The notes under the pieces are model-generated. The model was given only the letters and a program-made list of their open reading frames with translations, had not been told where the DNA came from and ran no database searches. This document shows, piece after piece, positions 32,001 through 50,538 of a stretch of 64,000 nucleotides of DNA; the stretch's first letter is position 1, and each line of letters starts with the position of its first letter. The DNA is from Heliopora coerulea (Eukaryota > Cnidaria > Anthozoa > Scleralcyonacea > Helioporidae). The position numbers and the translations under genes were made by a program. The stretch is taken from assembly GCA_030142905.1 (NCBI GenBank), contig JASJOG010000052.1, positions 1,321,001 through 1,385,000 on the forward strand, given 5' to 3'.

Positions 32001-33235
32001 GAGACGTCGTCTTTAGAACATGGAAACGCTTTTAATGACGTCTCTACAGAACGAAAACGGCGTTTTAGAAGTTCGACGACCCCTTTGAGATTTGTAATTA
32101 TTCGTTTTCTTTGTTTTGAGTGAAAAATTCTATTGAAAGAAAAAGCCGTTCGTGATTCAAGAACGCCTGTTGCTTAAGCTCTCTAACATTCCAACACGCA
32201 ATCTTCGATGCATTGATCTTACACTCCGCCAACTGAGCTACAACGCCATCCAATTCACAACCTTTGATACTCCAGTCTAACCTTCTGACAACTGAACTAC
32301 AATGACATCCAACCGTAGATCGAGTTATTCTCCACTCTGTCTCTCTTCTTTTTATTTCCAGCCCAAAAGGAAACTCGAAGTTTTTTGCCAGCAAGAGATA
32401 ACTGGCAGAATAATGAGCAATGCGATATATAGTGGACTTCGAACATCAAAATGAAGTTTAGCAAGTGACGTTTACAATATATAAAAACAATTACCACGCA
32501 CCCGTCAAGTGTCGTGATAATAAGTAAGCTTATTAAGACGTCTTCTGCTGCTTTCTGTTTTGGTTTTTCTTCACAGCACCCACAAAAATTATAGTCAGGT
32601 ATCCATCACAGCATATGTGGTGCGCCAAAATTTGTTGGGTCTTTGCAACCTTATCCTCCACAGATTTATGAGCGAGGCCTCAGAAATACAGATTGTCTAA
32701 AGAAGAAGGGTACCTTTCAGAAAAGACAATAGTAGCTGGCACTGCTATCCGTTTAAGTACTAGAATGAAAACGCTTTGACCGTTATCGATGTTAATACTG
32801 TTGGTATTCAGTTAATCTCCTGGCGAAGTCATCTCAGCCGAGACGTGCTAAGCCTGCAAACTCTGGGCTGCAAGCTAGCCGTATCTCAAAAAGTTCTCGG
32901 ACTTGTAAGAGGTTGAAGGAAACAAGAGAAAGCCGTGTAAGACGTTGTGCAATACGAGAGTGGAGTACTGAAAGTTTGTAACAGTATACGTTCAGCCACT
33001 TCCCAAATTCAGATTGTTTCTGATACCTGTCTGACAAAGTTTTCTATTTCTAAAATAAAATGTTTGTAAATCGAATATAAACCTAGGAGACTTTACTCAG
33101 CTGTGTACAGTGTACTCATTGCGTGCCAACTGCGTTAATAAACACTACAGAATTCCCTGTAGTCTAATTGTGTTTCCTCCCAGTGCTGTAGAACTGAACT
33201 CGCCTGAGCCCCCAGACAAACCGCTGACCTTTTAG
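26004..33235 (+). CDS. COPS7: COP9 signalosome subunit 7, complete, 9 exons
   Basis: Exons 26004-26168, 26781-26856, 28272-28360, 28473-28532, 29422-29487, 29565-29641, 30297-30402, 30901-31031 and 33184-33235 (TAG) join in phase to 273 residues, the usual CSN7 length. The protein reads [52 protein letters not shown] and [20 protein letters not shown], then [18 protein letters not shown] (PCI winged helix). A charged tail of coiled-coil type follows ([32 protein letters not shown]). CSN7 is a PCI-domain subunit of the CSN deneddylase acting on cullin-RING ligases. Vertebrates have COPS7A and COPS7B, and one pre-duplication gene is expected here. The last exon codes only 17 residues ([15 protein letters not shown]) and lies 2.15 kb downstream; its phase fits exactly but it is the least certain exon. 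Confidence 0.94.
26926..27720 (+). repeat. tRNA-like SINE-derived units, partly in tandem, in COPS7 intron 2
   Basis: Several copies of a tRNA-promoter-like phrase occur at about 26930-27005 and 27535-27720: GACCTxGxxGCTCAGTTGGT followed by GGxGTxTTGGACTGxAGT and AGGTTGTGGGTT. At 27590-27720 three units follow each other at a spacing of 55-65 bp. They look like diverged tRNA-derived heads arranged in tandem. Confidence 0.65.
27769..28029. repeat. Foldback repeat with internal spacer in COPS7 intron 2
   Basis: AGCATCTTGTAAACCCAAGA on the left is mirrored by TCTTGGGTTTACAAGATGCT on the right. The left arm contains GGTGATATTTCAATTTTATT, similar to the hammerhead-bearing arm at 37688-37720 but with a decayed core. 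Same family as 37607-37825. Confidence 0.75.
29105..29400 (+). repeat. Dispersed ~290-bp repeat, copy 2 (COPS7 intron 4)
   Basis: Collinear with the copy at 13170-13465 (AAAATCATAACCGTGT, AAAACACTCGGCTATC, CCGATAAAGCACTC). It ends about 20 bp before COPS7 exon 5 and may supply the branch/acceptor region of that intron. Confidence 0.7.
30405..30890. repeat. Long polypyrimidine tract (CTTCC-rich) in COPS7 intron 7
   Basis: Almost 500 bp of C/T-biased plus-strand sequence with CTTCCTTCC and CCCTCC units runs directly into the acceptor of exon 8 (AG at 30899-30900). The translated frames are Phe/Pro/Ser low-complexity and are not coding. Confidence 0.8.
31070..32300 (-). repeat. tRNA-like SINE remnants on the minus strand, COPS7 intron 8
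   Basis: On the reverse strand, about 31255-31185 and 32300-32195 contain TGTAGCTCAGTTGGCGGAGT and TGTAGTTCAGTTGTCAGAAG-type phrases spaced about 60-70 bp apart. This is the same tandem tRNA-like architecture as at 27590-27720, but in opposite orientation. Confidence 0.55.
31349..31842. mobile_element. Candidate DNA element rich in ATCGATTAATCG, with GCTGCTCCC inverted ends
   Basis: GCTGCTCCCATCGGTT at the left and AATCGGGAGCAGC at the right form short terminal inverted repeats. ATCGATTAATCG/TATCGATTAATCG motifs lie just inside both ends. The flanks both read AGGTGTTTTT, so the ends or the target duplication are uncertain. No transposase was recognised. Confidence 0.55.
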
Positions 33236-33616
33236 GGTTGGGTTCTTTCACAGAAGGATAAGATAATTGTCTAAAGGCCGTTTTCTACTAGGCAAATTTC
33301 TTCGCGCGAAGCGACTTTTTCTTTTGTCTCATGAGCTTTCGGCTGGAACTGATGATGGATCTATTCAATTTAAACAATGAAAAGTCGATTCGGCGGGAAA
33401 GATAAGATACTCTTCTCTTCATGCCAAATCTAAAATTAAACTGTTTCTAGTCAGTTGTTGCTATTATTCTTGCGACAAATAACATGTTTTCGACCTTCAA
33501 ATAAGGAAATTATAAAGGGCGTGTGGTCCTGCCTCGTCTGGTTTAGCCCCCTGTTAGGGACGTGAGCCCCCCTGCATCGGGGAATTCCTGGCTCCACCCC
33601 TGCCCCCAAATGCTTC

Positions 33617-34610
33617 AGAAAGGTAAGATAAGATAAGATAACTTTATTTATACATGATAAGTCCTTCAGGAATATTTACAATGTAATAAAAACCTAGCAA
33701 ATACGTTGAAACATTTATCTGCTAAAACTGCAGTAAGTCACTAAATTAGACTTACAAACTTAAACATCGAAGTACAAAACAATACAAGACAACCTGCTTT
33801 ACAAGGACGCCGTGATAGAAATCGTTTCACCCTGAGAAACTGTTGCAGCTTACTTGTGACTTAAAGTTAGTAAGTGACGATGCCTCCTTAAGTTGGAAGG
33901 TAAACTATTCCACAATACCGCTCCGCTATGACTAAAACTTCTGTAATGTACTGTGCGCGGGAGCGGCACTGCGAGCTTTCTCTCCATCTCTCTTACAGAA
34001 TAGGAAACCGTGTCGGATTGATTAACAAATTTTGAACTCAAGTAATCTGGTGTTTCCTTATCTAGCGCTTTGTACATTAAATACAGAGGATATTCTTTTA
34101 GAAATCACGTCGACATGATTTACCCAGTTCAGGTTTTCATTAATTTGCATATCCAGTGACTTTGAGGACGAGAATTGTTGCACTGGTATTCCATCAATAA
34201 CAATATTAGGTTTTTCAGAGAGATTACATAGCCTTTGTCTAGTGCCAGTAGGTAGGAATCGAGTTTTTGTCATGTTCAGCGTAAGCTTATTAGCTGCAAG
34301 CCAAACATGGATCCTAGTCAAATCAGAATTAATACATTCATTTATTTTATTGATATCATTACTAGCATATGTAATGCTAGTATCACCAGCATACATCCTT
34401 GACTGGGAAAACGACAAGCAGTTGGGGGGAGGGGGGTCGTTTATGTATAGCAAAAATAACAGAGGACCAAGAATGGTGCCTTGCGGCATACCACTCCCTA
34501 TAAATGTTTCTGATGATTTACAACTGTTCACTACACAAATTTGTTGACGATCTTTTAAGTATGAACTAAACCATTTCTGTGCAGGTCCAGTTATTCCATA
34601 ACTTTTTAGG
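33617..34610 (-). pseudogene. Broken non-LTR retrotransposon reverse transcriptase (LINE), minus strand
   Basis: On the reverse strand, 34531-34058 reads GTILGPLLFLLYINDPPPPN and then YAGDTSITYAS, the position of the catalytic FADD-type box (here YAGD). It continues with LAANKLTLNMTKT and LNWVNHVDVISKRISS. A downstream frame (34077-33850) has YLSSKFVNQSD and RSFSHSGAVLWNSLP, the C-terminal region. The segment between the two frames is deleted and there is a frame shift. The 3' end is a short (TTATC)n-type tail at about 33622-33641. The N-terminus and endonuclease are missing. Confidence 0.85.
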
Positions 34611-34797
34611 TTTTCCCATCATCATTCAAACGGTTTAATTAACTATAAATAAGTGACTGTTTTTTTATGTTTAATTTACTATAAGATAACTGACTGTTTA
34701 CTTATAAATATTATCAAGGAATTCTGGAGACGGCAGAACGCTTGAGTGGTCTTTGAGTGGAGTTGCGGGGTAAGAAAGGGTCGGTCGTAGTTACGTT

Positions 34798-34875
34798 AAT
34801 GCAGTCGTTTTCCTAGATCTGAAAAAGGCCTTTAATACAGTGGACCATTCGATCTTATTATCAAAATTAAAATGG
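34798..34875 (+). pseudogene. Fragment of reverse transcriptase motif A (second LINE)
   Basis: One frame reads AVVFLDLKKAFNTVDHSILL, the classic LINE RT block around the first catalytic Asp. It is bounded by stops and unrelated sequence and lies on the opposite strand from the fragment at 33617-34610. Confidence 0.8.
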
Positions 34876-35154
34876 GAAATAAAAATACCAATGTTTTTAT
34901 TTCCAAACCCTTTCAATATTTCAAGTTTGAGAACATTCAGCTAAATAATGTATTAAAATTATTTTCGGTTGTTTGTTATGATATGAGCAAACGATTTAGA
35001 TAAGAAAGGAAAAGACAGAAAGTTTAAAATTAGAAGAAAACGTTTTACGAGTTTCCATCAGGTTATGGGAACACTAAGGAAGTTTGGAAGAACGAGTAAC
35101 TGATATTAAAACACGAGGCAAAACACCGAGTCGTTTCAATGACATTTCGAGTGT

Positions 35155-35335
35155 TCATAAAGCCCTGTTCACGAGACACAGCTTTCTTTGACAAGTTAAT
35201 TTGCTCGTGTGTTTGACAAACATTCGCAAATTTTTCCTTGACAAGGAGCCTTTTTTAAAAGCTGTCATGACAATCTTTTAAACAAATTTCCTAGTCAAGA
35301 AAAACTTGGTCGTGTGTACGTTGCATTAGTGTTTA
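35155..35335. repeat. Palindromic MITE-like repeat (CTTGACAAGG family), copy 2
   Basis: TTTTCCTTGACAAGG...AAAAGCTGTCATGACAATC and CTAGTCAAGAAAAACTTGGTCGTGTG form inverted halves like those at 636-762. It lies in the COPS7 to calmodulin-like intergenic region. Confidence 0.5.
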
Positions 35336-36230
35336 CAAGTGTTCCTGTAATTCGTTGTGAACACTGGGAAAATGTTTTCTTTACTGTTCAGGGTAGCGCG
35401 TGTGAGGGCGTCGGAACATTTATTACAGAAAAACTATTTTCCGTCAGTTGTCAATTTCGTTATCGGAATGTTAATTATTATTTTATGATTGTCCGAAAAT
35501 CAGCAGACTTTCCAGGCGGTTAACATAACCATACTATGAAAATCAAAGCCAAGCTTAAAATCTTTGTGTAATAGCGTATTGATAACAATTCAAGAAAAAC
35601 AAGGCTTGTGTTAAATATGCCAAAAAAAAGAGCCTGTTATCAAAATGGCATCTATTTGAAGAATCTGGGTTACCCTTTGATTTTGACGGCCTCGGAAGAG
35701 TCAATTTGTTATCTTCATGTAAACAACTTGAAACTTTTTTCATTCTATTTATAACTTCTCGATTGCATGACTGTGTCACGTACAGCCGCCGTATTAAGTT
35801 CACACTGAATTTTTTTTTAACAAAAAAAAAAGGTGCCAGAACAAGCGTGCAAAAACTCAATTTCGAGCCCTTTTTCAGCAGAAATTTAACTGTCGTTCCT
35901 CGGTAAGAGAATAAGAGAATACATATTTTGTCTTACTTCATTTACAGTGGTGTGGTTTTGTGGTTTGGGTTGAAATATAAAGGGTCATAGAAACTTGACG
36001 TGACTGCAATTGGATCAGAACCGCGATATATCTCTTGTTCATTAAAGAATCAGCCACAAGATATGCTCAAACCAGAAATGAGACAGAAATAAGCTAATTT
36101 ATGTGGAGTGCCAGATGCCTACATATGTATTTGTATGTACGCTTCAGGAGGTAGAAATCATTTCAAGAAGTGGTCCGAAGAGTAAAAATTATCTTCGTTA
36201 ACAACGGCTGAGGCAAGGAACGAGAAATCC
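35336..36230. other. Upstream region of the calmodulin-like gene
   Basis: No recognisable gene. The AT-rich stretch includes A and T runs (35810-35830). The 5' untranslated exon of the calmodulin-like gene probably begins here, because its ATG (36231) is the last codon of exon 1. Confidence 0.5.
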
Positions 36231-39200
36231 ATGGTAAGGAAATGGAGCAGAAATTGATGTGATTTAATTCATGTGATTACTAAATTCTATGCGATCAGTG
36301 CTTAGGGACAGGTGTCTTTTTTATGTTATTCTTTTCAGATAAAAACTTTTGATCGTAATTTATTTAAGTCGGATGGCGCATTTTTTTTTTGTTTTAAAAA
36401 AAATTGCCCAGTTCTCGTAGCTAGAATGCAGCATCTTCGACCAAAATTATTTCCTAGATATTGGTGTAAAACTTTATGCTTATTGGTGCGTTTATTTCAT
36501 GGCGTTTACCACTATTCGTCCATATGAGGTATTTGAAAACATTTTCCAAGCGCCATCTCCTCCAGCTTTGAGGCAGGCTGAGCCCCTTTGCTCGTGTTAA
36601 AAATGTGCTCTGTTCATAGCAAAAGTATTGACCTAAAACCAATTTACCAATTCGTCTAAAACCAATGTTATTACTCACCGCAATTTGTGACAGTAAACTC
36701 ATATGTATAAAGGTCCAAAGTTGACGAGAAAGTGTAGTGATCCATATTGTGCTTACAAGGTTCATTATCAGACAGTTACAGTTTTGCGGCTCACCGCGTG
36801 GCATGATAACTGGAATAAAACGTTTATTTACTAGAAATGTTTGGGAAGCAGGCAGCAAAATAAACACGAGCTGTCTCACTATGAGTTACCTGACAACTAT
36901 TTAGTATTTAGTATCGTTTTCTAGTTCAAAGCTTGACAATGCGAATGAAATTATCCTTGCAGTCCACGATAAAATATCCTGTAAGCTTGTCAGTAATGCC
37001 ATATTGTATTCATGCAGTGGAATTGCCATGAATTAAGGGTTTGCTATGATATTCGTAGTAATGAACTATAAAGAGAGCTCCATCGAAAGTTTATGCCAAA
37101 CTGAAGATTCTTTATGCTTTTAGGCAGGTAAATTCACAGACCAGCAAATTCTTGGTAAGTACAATGTATCATAAACAATGGCTATTATGTTCGTAAAATA
37201 CCTTGATATGATGATTCCCCGACAATGGTCCTCGTGCTCCGACTTGTAAAGTGTGACAAGTCTAATTTCTGCTTGAATTTGATCAGCGGAAACAAATTAC
37301 GGCTTTCCAACTTGTAGTTGCCTAGTTAACTCAGCAAACTGAGGTGATTACTCAAGACAACATGACATTTAGTGCTATTACTCCTCCTGCTTGTCGTATC
37401 TTCGGTTGACCTAGTTGAAGTCTTAATGGCGGTCCAGAGTGATTTAAACAGGACATACTTTCCCGCCTCTCAGCTACCACCCAGAGACAGAATCCCGCAA
37501 TGTTTTCTGGGAAAACCGATTTTGAAGAATAGATGGATTGAAGTTTTCCAAAGTTTGCTGGAAGCACACAAATTCTTTTTAACTTTTTGCTTTGTATACT
37601 GGAGTGTACAAAACAAAACATAATCCGAAGATCAGCATCTTGAGAAATCCAAGATATGGATTGAAACAAGACGAGAAATGAGTTTGTGATATTTCGATTT
37701 TATTACAAAATCATCGTCAGTCTGACGATGTAATAAAATCGAAATATCACAAACTCATTTCTCGTCTTGTTTCAATCCATACCTTGGATTTCTCAAGATG
37801 CTGATCTTCGGATTATGTTTTGTACTGGAATGTCCACGCGATTTTTATTGCCTTCCTCTTTTGAAAACAGCTTTTTTGTCACGAAGTCATATATGGAGTA
37901 ATTTACATGGCTGGGCGACATAAGAAACGAACGATTGAGAGACAAAAAAACACATGATAAAATTCGTATCTCCTTGCGGTCATGCAATGTCCTGTTCTTT
38001 ACATACAAATCGACTCAGTAGCTTCGATAAAATCGATAACAGACCTCTACACTGTGATTGATGTGAAAGGGAAAAGTGGTATCTTCACAGAAAGCAGGAG
38101 GATATTTTTCGTGGATAGCAGAAATCCTGGTTATTTCAAGGACAACTATGAAATAAAAATAAACTTCATAAACCCGTCAGTCACGAAAGTATCTTCTTTT
38201 AAGGGCGCGGGGACAATCCCTCGGGATTTTTTTTTATTTTTGGAGCTCTTAAACTGCGTTTTTGGCGCATACTATGAAATTTGTTGTCCTCTTTCTGAAA
38301 GTTGCATCTTTCCAAACAAGAACAATGCATTTGCTGAACAAAAGGTGCAATTCTTCGGCTAGAAAGGGAGGCCGCTACCCCCCCCCCCTCCCCCCTCATC
38401 CGCCCTAAATCACCCCAAGGTCCAAGTAATTGCTTTAGATTTCCCCCACAAACCTCGTTCATTCTTCCGCGTGCAAACTAAGATATTGTATATGTACAGG
38501 TAAGATGGTTTGGTGTGTTAATGTTTTATAGTTACGGTTACAGAGAGTTTCCCATTGTTCTGATTTTAGAGTACTGGCAAGCCTTCAGTGTGTTTGACGA
38601 AAACGGTGACGGCACCATTTCAACCGAAGAACTAGGACACGTGATGAAAGCTCTCGGACAAGACCTTACTGAAGAAGAGGTGCAAGCTATGATCACAGAG
38701 ATCGACGCCGATGGTATGCTTGCAGGCGCCTGCGCGTTAGATGGGGACATATTGGTTTGTAAAATGAAACGCGGTATCATGGATTCGTGGCCAAGGGACA
38801 TGCTCTATCACTTGTAGTTTACTTCTAAAATTTCGTTGCAGTACAATTTATACTTCAGCCTTGCTTGCGTTACATAAATCACAGAAATTGAAATCCCGTT
38901 TACACTGTTAACATTTTGGGTTCAGCACGGCTAAAATGTTAGCACGCGTGATTTTCACAGTGTGAACTGTGTGGACTTCTTAAAATTTAGTACCCATGCC
39001 TGAGAATTTAGTCGTGCCCAGTACTTCTGCATAAGTAGGTCTCGGCACGGTCAATTGGCTGTGCCGTCACAAAAATGTTATAGTGTAAACGGGGTTTGAA
39101 AATTCGAAAATTAAGAGACTTACAGACACGCGCAAATCGTTCCATGCTATTTCAGTTGCACTATGAAGTCTCATTGATAATCTTTCCACGATACGTGAAA

Positions 39201-39975
39201 ATGATCGGAATTACTCCTTTTTACGACAAACTTTTCTACAAGTTGCATAAATTCACAACATCGTTGAAATCCTTGCTGTCCATTTTCAGTGAATTCTCAG
39301 TTTCGATCTTAGCGATCCAATTTCTATCATTAATCATTTCAGGTAATGGTAAAGTCGATTTCCAAGAATTTCTCTCCCTGATAGTACCTTCAAAACCTGA
39401 AACATGTCGCGAGGAAGAACTCTTGGAAGCTTTCGCCGCATTCGATACCGACGGCAATGGTTACATAAGTAGAGAAGAGCTGAAGGCAGGTCTCGAGGTG
39501 ATTGGAGAGACTGTGACCGACGAAGAACTAAGTGATCTCATTAAAATCATAGATTCTGACGACGATGGCGAAATTCGTTACACAGGTATCCACAGTCTGC
39601 ATGACTCCTAGGATTTCCTTTTTAGTAGGACTTGATTCAAAATCTCTTCAGTGAAGAGAACTGGCAGGCGAAAGGTCTGTCCCAAGATACAAAGGTAGCC
39701 TAAATTGCCCCAAGTTTCACCCATTTAAATTCGTAATTTCTTTTTTATATATTTTTACTTCCTTGGACTAGTTTACCTTTGCATGCACATTTTTTCCCCT
39801 TCTGTTCTTTGTCTTCCGTTTTCCTTCTTTGATCTTTCATGTGTTGTTACTGTGACTGGTTGTTGTACACCACCACTATGCATGAAATGACTGAGCAAGT
39901 CCCTGTAAATATTATCACTTATTTTTATCTCTGATCTCTTTTCAAGAGTTTGTCCAACTCATGGCATCACGTTAG
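36231..39975 (+). CDS. Divergent calmodulin-like protein, complete, 5 exons
   Basis: Exons: ATG alone at 36231-36233 (ATG|GTAAGG), 37124-37154, 38570-38713, 39343-39585 and 39947-39975 (TAG). Exon sizes 3/31/144/243/29 and phases are identical to the calmodulin gene at 41561-49159. The protein has 149 residues. EF-hand loops read [36 protein letters not shown] and [12 protein letters not shown], all with acidic residues at positions 1, 3 (or Asn/Asp), 5 and 12, so four calcium sites look intact. The central linker and third helix differ strongly from calmodulin ([20 protein letters not shown]), as does the end (EFVQLMASR). It is most likely a diverged calmodulin duplicate, possibly with specialised targets. 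The gene is convergent with calmodulin and its introns carry a foldback element (37607-37825) and a MITE (38891-39098). Confidence 0.93.
37607..37825. repeat. Near-perfect ~100-bp-arm foldback element with hammerhead core
   Basis: The sequence from ACATAATCCGAAGATCAGCA to the centre GTCAGTCTGAC (37716-37726) is repeated in reverse complement to 37825. Arm identity is very high apart from a short deletion in the right arm. The left arm on the minus strand holds CTGACGA, a 6-bp helix II (GATTTT/AAAATC) and GAAATATC, a hammerhead-like core at 37720-37688. It lies in intron 2 of the calmodulin-like gene. Confidence 0.9.
38891..39098. mobile_element. MITE with AAATCCCGTTTACAC inverted ends
   Basis: AAATCCCGTTTACAC (38891) and GTGTAAACGGGGTTT (ending 39098) are near-perfect terminal inverted repeats around a roughly 180-bp interior with further pairs (CAGCACGGCTAAAATGTTAG / CGGCACGGTC). 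No clear target duplication was seen. It lies in intron 3 of the calmodulin-like gene. Confidence 0.8.
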
Positions 39976-41560
39976 TGAGACGTACGTGAAACGGCTTGGT
40001 TAGCGAGATATTCCTTTTCAACTTCTGCGTAATACGGGCAAATCTACATGTACAGTGTGAAACTACTACATTCATTGTTCAGTCTCAGGGATCTCAGAGA
40101 CACCGTAAAATGTTGTAGGCATGGAACTTCACTTCTTGCAGGTGTTTGGAATGACCATTTTAGGTAAACAGTAATGGCAACAGGAAACGATCCCATTAAG
40201 GGTGCATTCATTTGAGTCAAGTCTAACTATAGGTCGGTTAATAAGAATATCATAACATTCAAATGGCACAGGCATGGCGGCTATGTTGGTCACACACAAT
40301 ACCAACTGATGAAATTCTGTTTAAGTTTCACGAGCAAAACCGTCACGTCTTGTACAGTCCACGTGCTCGTATTTCCAAAGACGAAAACAATTTTCTGTCA
40401 AAAGCAAATCTGCTAAATACTCGTTTGGCATATTCTTGAATTCTAAGCGAAATAGGCAAAGCACAGTGTTTCATCAATACCTAAAGTTCCAAAAACAGCA
40501 CGACCTGATATTCCATGTACACCATAATAGCTTCAAAAGTACGCATTCTTATGAAGTTTCCTTTTCCACCCTGGAAGTTGTCTTCAGGATGCCTGGTATT
40601 TGAATGGCCATCTTTTTATGGGTGTAGCGCCTCAGTCTGATTAAAATACACGTGCAATAAAAGTACTCATCTACCTAACACTCGTGTCGTGTGAAATAGT
40701 TCAGAAAACACTTTCCTGTAATGGAGTGAGCGGTTTTTTGCGAATTGCCTCATTCGTTTGTTGAGAACAGATGCTTGTTGCTGAATATGAAAACGAGTTA
40801 ATAATTATCATACGAAAGACCTTGCAAAAGCCAACGTTTTGAAATAAACGAAAAAAGATTAACTCGGGAATTTTCTATTCAAAGGGCCGGGTCACAAAAT
40901 ACGATTCTCGCATCCAAAAATTTACCGAGAATAGAACACAGCGATGAAATCTGTCAGTACCATTAACTTCGCTCAGGCATTGACAGATTGTGCCACGAAC
41001 GCTAAAAATTCGCCCCAAAATGCTAAAAGTTCCTCAAAAGTGGTTTGAACACGAAAAGAAACAGAAATGATCAATGCTTCTGAGTGCGACTGAAGAAAAC
41101 TTTATAGGTTTGCGAGTTCAAACAGTTTGAGAAGCCTGATAAGCCTATTCCCAGACAGAAACCAAAATCATATTGTTAAGATGACACTAATATAAGTTGG
41201 AATATGGAATATGAATATTACGTCATCAAACAGTCAACTTGAATCAGGAGTAGACTCAACTTCCTGCAAATGAGTCCCACGGGAATGAAATCCTTCCAGA
41301 AGATTCAGCCAACAAGTGAAAAGAAAGTTTATTAACACAAACTAATTACACACTATGGATAAAGTTATGGAGACTTGTTTCTTACAGCTGACGTCCACTA
41401 AATACAAATTAAATATATTAAAAGGATAAAGTCGTTTCTGGCAACGACGAAAGAAAAATTTTAAAAAGCTATAAATTATCAAGGAAATTCACTGGTGGCT
41501 GAATGCACGAATTATCCTTGAGCTTGATGGAAAGAGCGTGGCAAACATGGTGAGAATAGC
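39976..41560. other. 3'-3' spacer between the calmodulin-like gene and calmodulin
   Basis: Both genes end into this stretch. TTTATT at 41328-41333 (AATAAA on the minus strand) is a candidate poly(A) signal for calmodulin. I see no other gene. Confidence 0.6.
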
Positions 41561-49159
<7,599 letters not shown>

Positions 49160-50520
49160 TTTCTGCGTCTAGGTAAAGATTTAAAAAGAGCTCCTCTGAC
49201 TTTGCGTTTCCACGTCTTCTTTCCTCTTGGCTTCGCTGAAGCAAGCTTTCGAAATTTTGCTTCTCACGCGCTTATTCGTTTTTAGTTTCCCACCCATAGG
49301 GCGCGGTCACATTACCATATAAGGCAATCTGATCTCGTTTCCATGTCAATGGCACAAGTATCACGAAACAAAACGAAATTCGAACTCTTAGACTGCCATA
49401 GATATACATTCACGTTTGCAGAGGAACTTTAGTTTAACAAAGTTTTCCGGAAATCAGATACAGTTCCTGTAACGGCTTCCAAATTTGCCAAGCTTCTATG
49501 TCGCATGATTGTCGCATGAGCCCACAGTACATGTTGCGTCAAGCCGCATCAATCGCATTAGGCTAAATCTGCTTTGCGTTGCTTCAAATGATTCTAGATC
49601 CCGGTGTAATCAATCGAAATTTTACAATTTTTTTCTAATTTGACGCTAAGAAACTGTATACCTTCTACGGTATGCATCTAGTTAAGCAAGTCTGGACGAG
49701 AAAATAATTTACCCACCGTTACTGCAATTCAATAAAGTAAAAAACAAATTCCGAAAAACAATGACATCTTGAAAACCCAAGATATGAGTTAAAAACAAGA
49801 CGACGAATGATTGCGATCATTCGTCGTCTTGTTTTAATTGATCATAGATCATTCGTCGATCAATCGCAATCATTCGTCGTCTCGTTTTTAATTCATATCT
49901 TGGGTTTTCAAGATGTCATTGTTTTCGGAATTTGTTTTTTCCTTTATTTCATAAAATTGTCTGCTGGCACCGGATTTTACCGTAATTCAACTGACCTTTT
50001 ACAAGAAAAAGCGTTCTTTCAGTTATTTTTAGACATCGGAAACTAGCCACAGACATGCACTTCAGACTGTTATCTTTGAGGTTTCTGATCATGGGCGACC
50101 GCAGAATGTTTTCCAGGGGGGTTGAAATGTTTTGACATAAAAAGCTCAGCATGATACGTAATTTTTTTTTTCCGTGGGGGAGCAACAAGTTTTCCAGGGG
50201 GGCGTACAGATCTGTAACCAATGATAAAAACTCAGTACTTCAACTTTAAGCAGTTTAGCAAATATAGATCTAGATCAAGCTTTTCTTGGTGAAATTGAAG
50301 AAGTCGCTTTAACCCAGTACGTCAAAAACAAAAAAGTTGCAAATGTTGGGCAGATCTAGGCAGGCAAGCCCCTACTCCTTCCCCCCGTTGTGCATCCCCA
50401 CGTCCTTGAGTGTTAATTCCCGAACTATATTTAGAACAACTTTTTACGTGACACCATCACAATCTAAAATCTAAGTATCAAAATCTGTGCAGCTGCTCTT
50501 CTTACTAGTTTTATGTATTG
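49160..50520. other. Calmodulin upstream region and flanking repeats
   Basis: Holds the probable calmodulin promoter and 5' untranslated region next to 49159. At 49741-49941 there is a foldback repeat (CTTGAAAACCCAAGATATGA mirrored by TCATATCTTGGGTTTTCAAG, centred on ATCATTCGTCG repeats) related in its ends to the 37607-37825 family. No coding exon was recognised. Confidence 0.6.
49741..49941. repeat. Foldback repeat with ATTCGTCG core
   Basis: The outer arms ATTCCGAAAACAATGACATC-type sequence and its reverse complement (GATGTCATTGTTTTCGGAAT) are separated by several ATTCGTCGTCT/ATTCGTCGATC repeats. Arms contain the AACCCAAGATATGA phrase seen in the copy at 27769-28029. Confidence 0.8.
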
Positions 50521-50538
50521 GTGTTCAATCCGTAGAAA

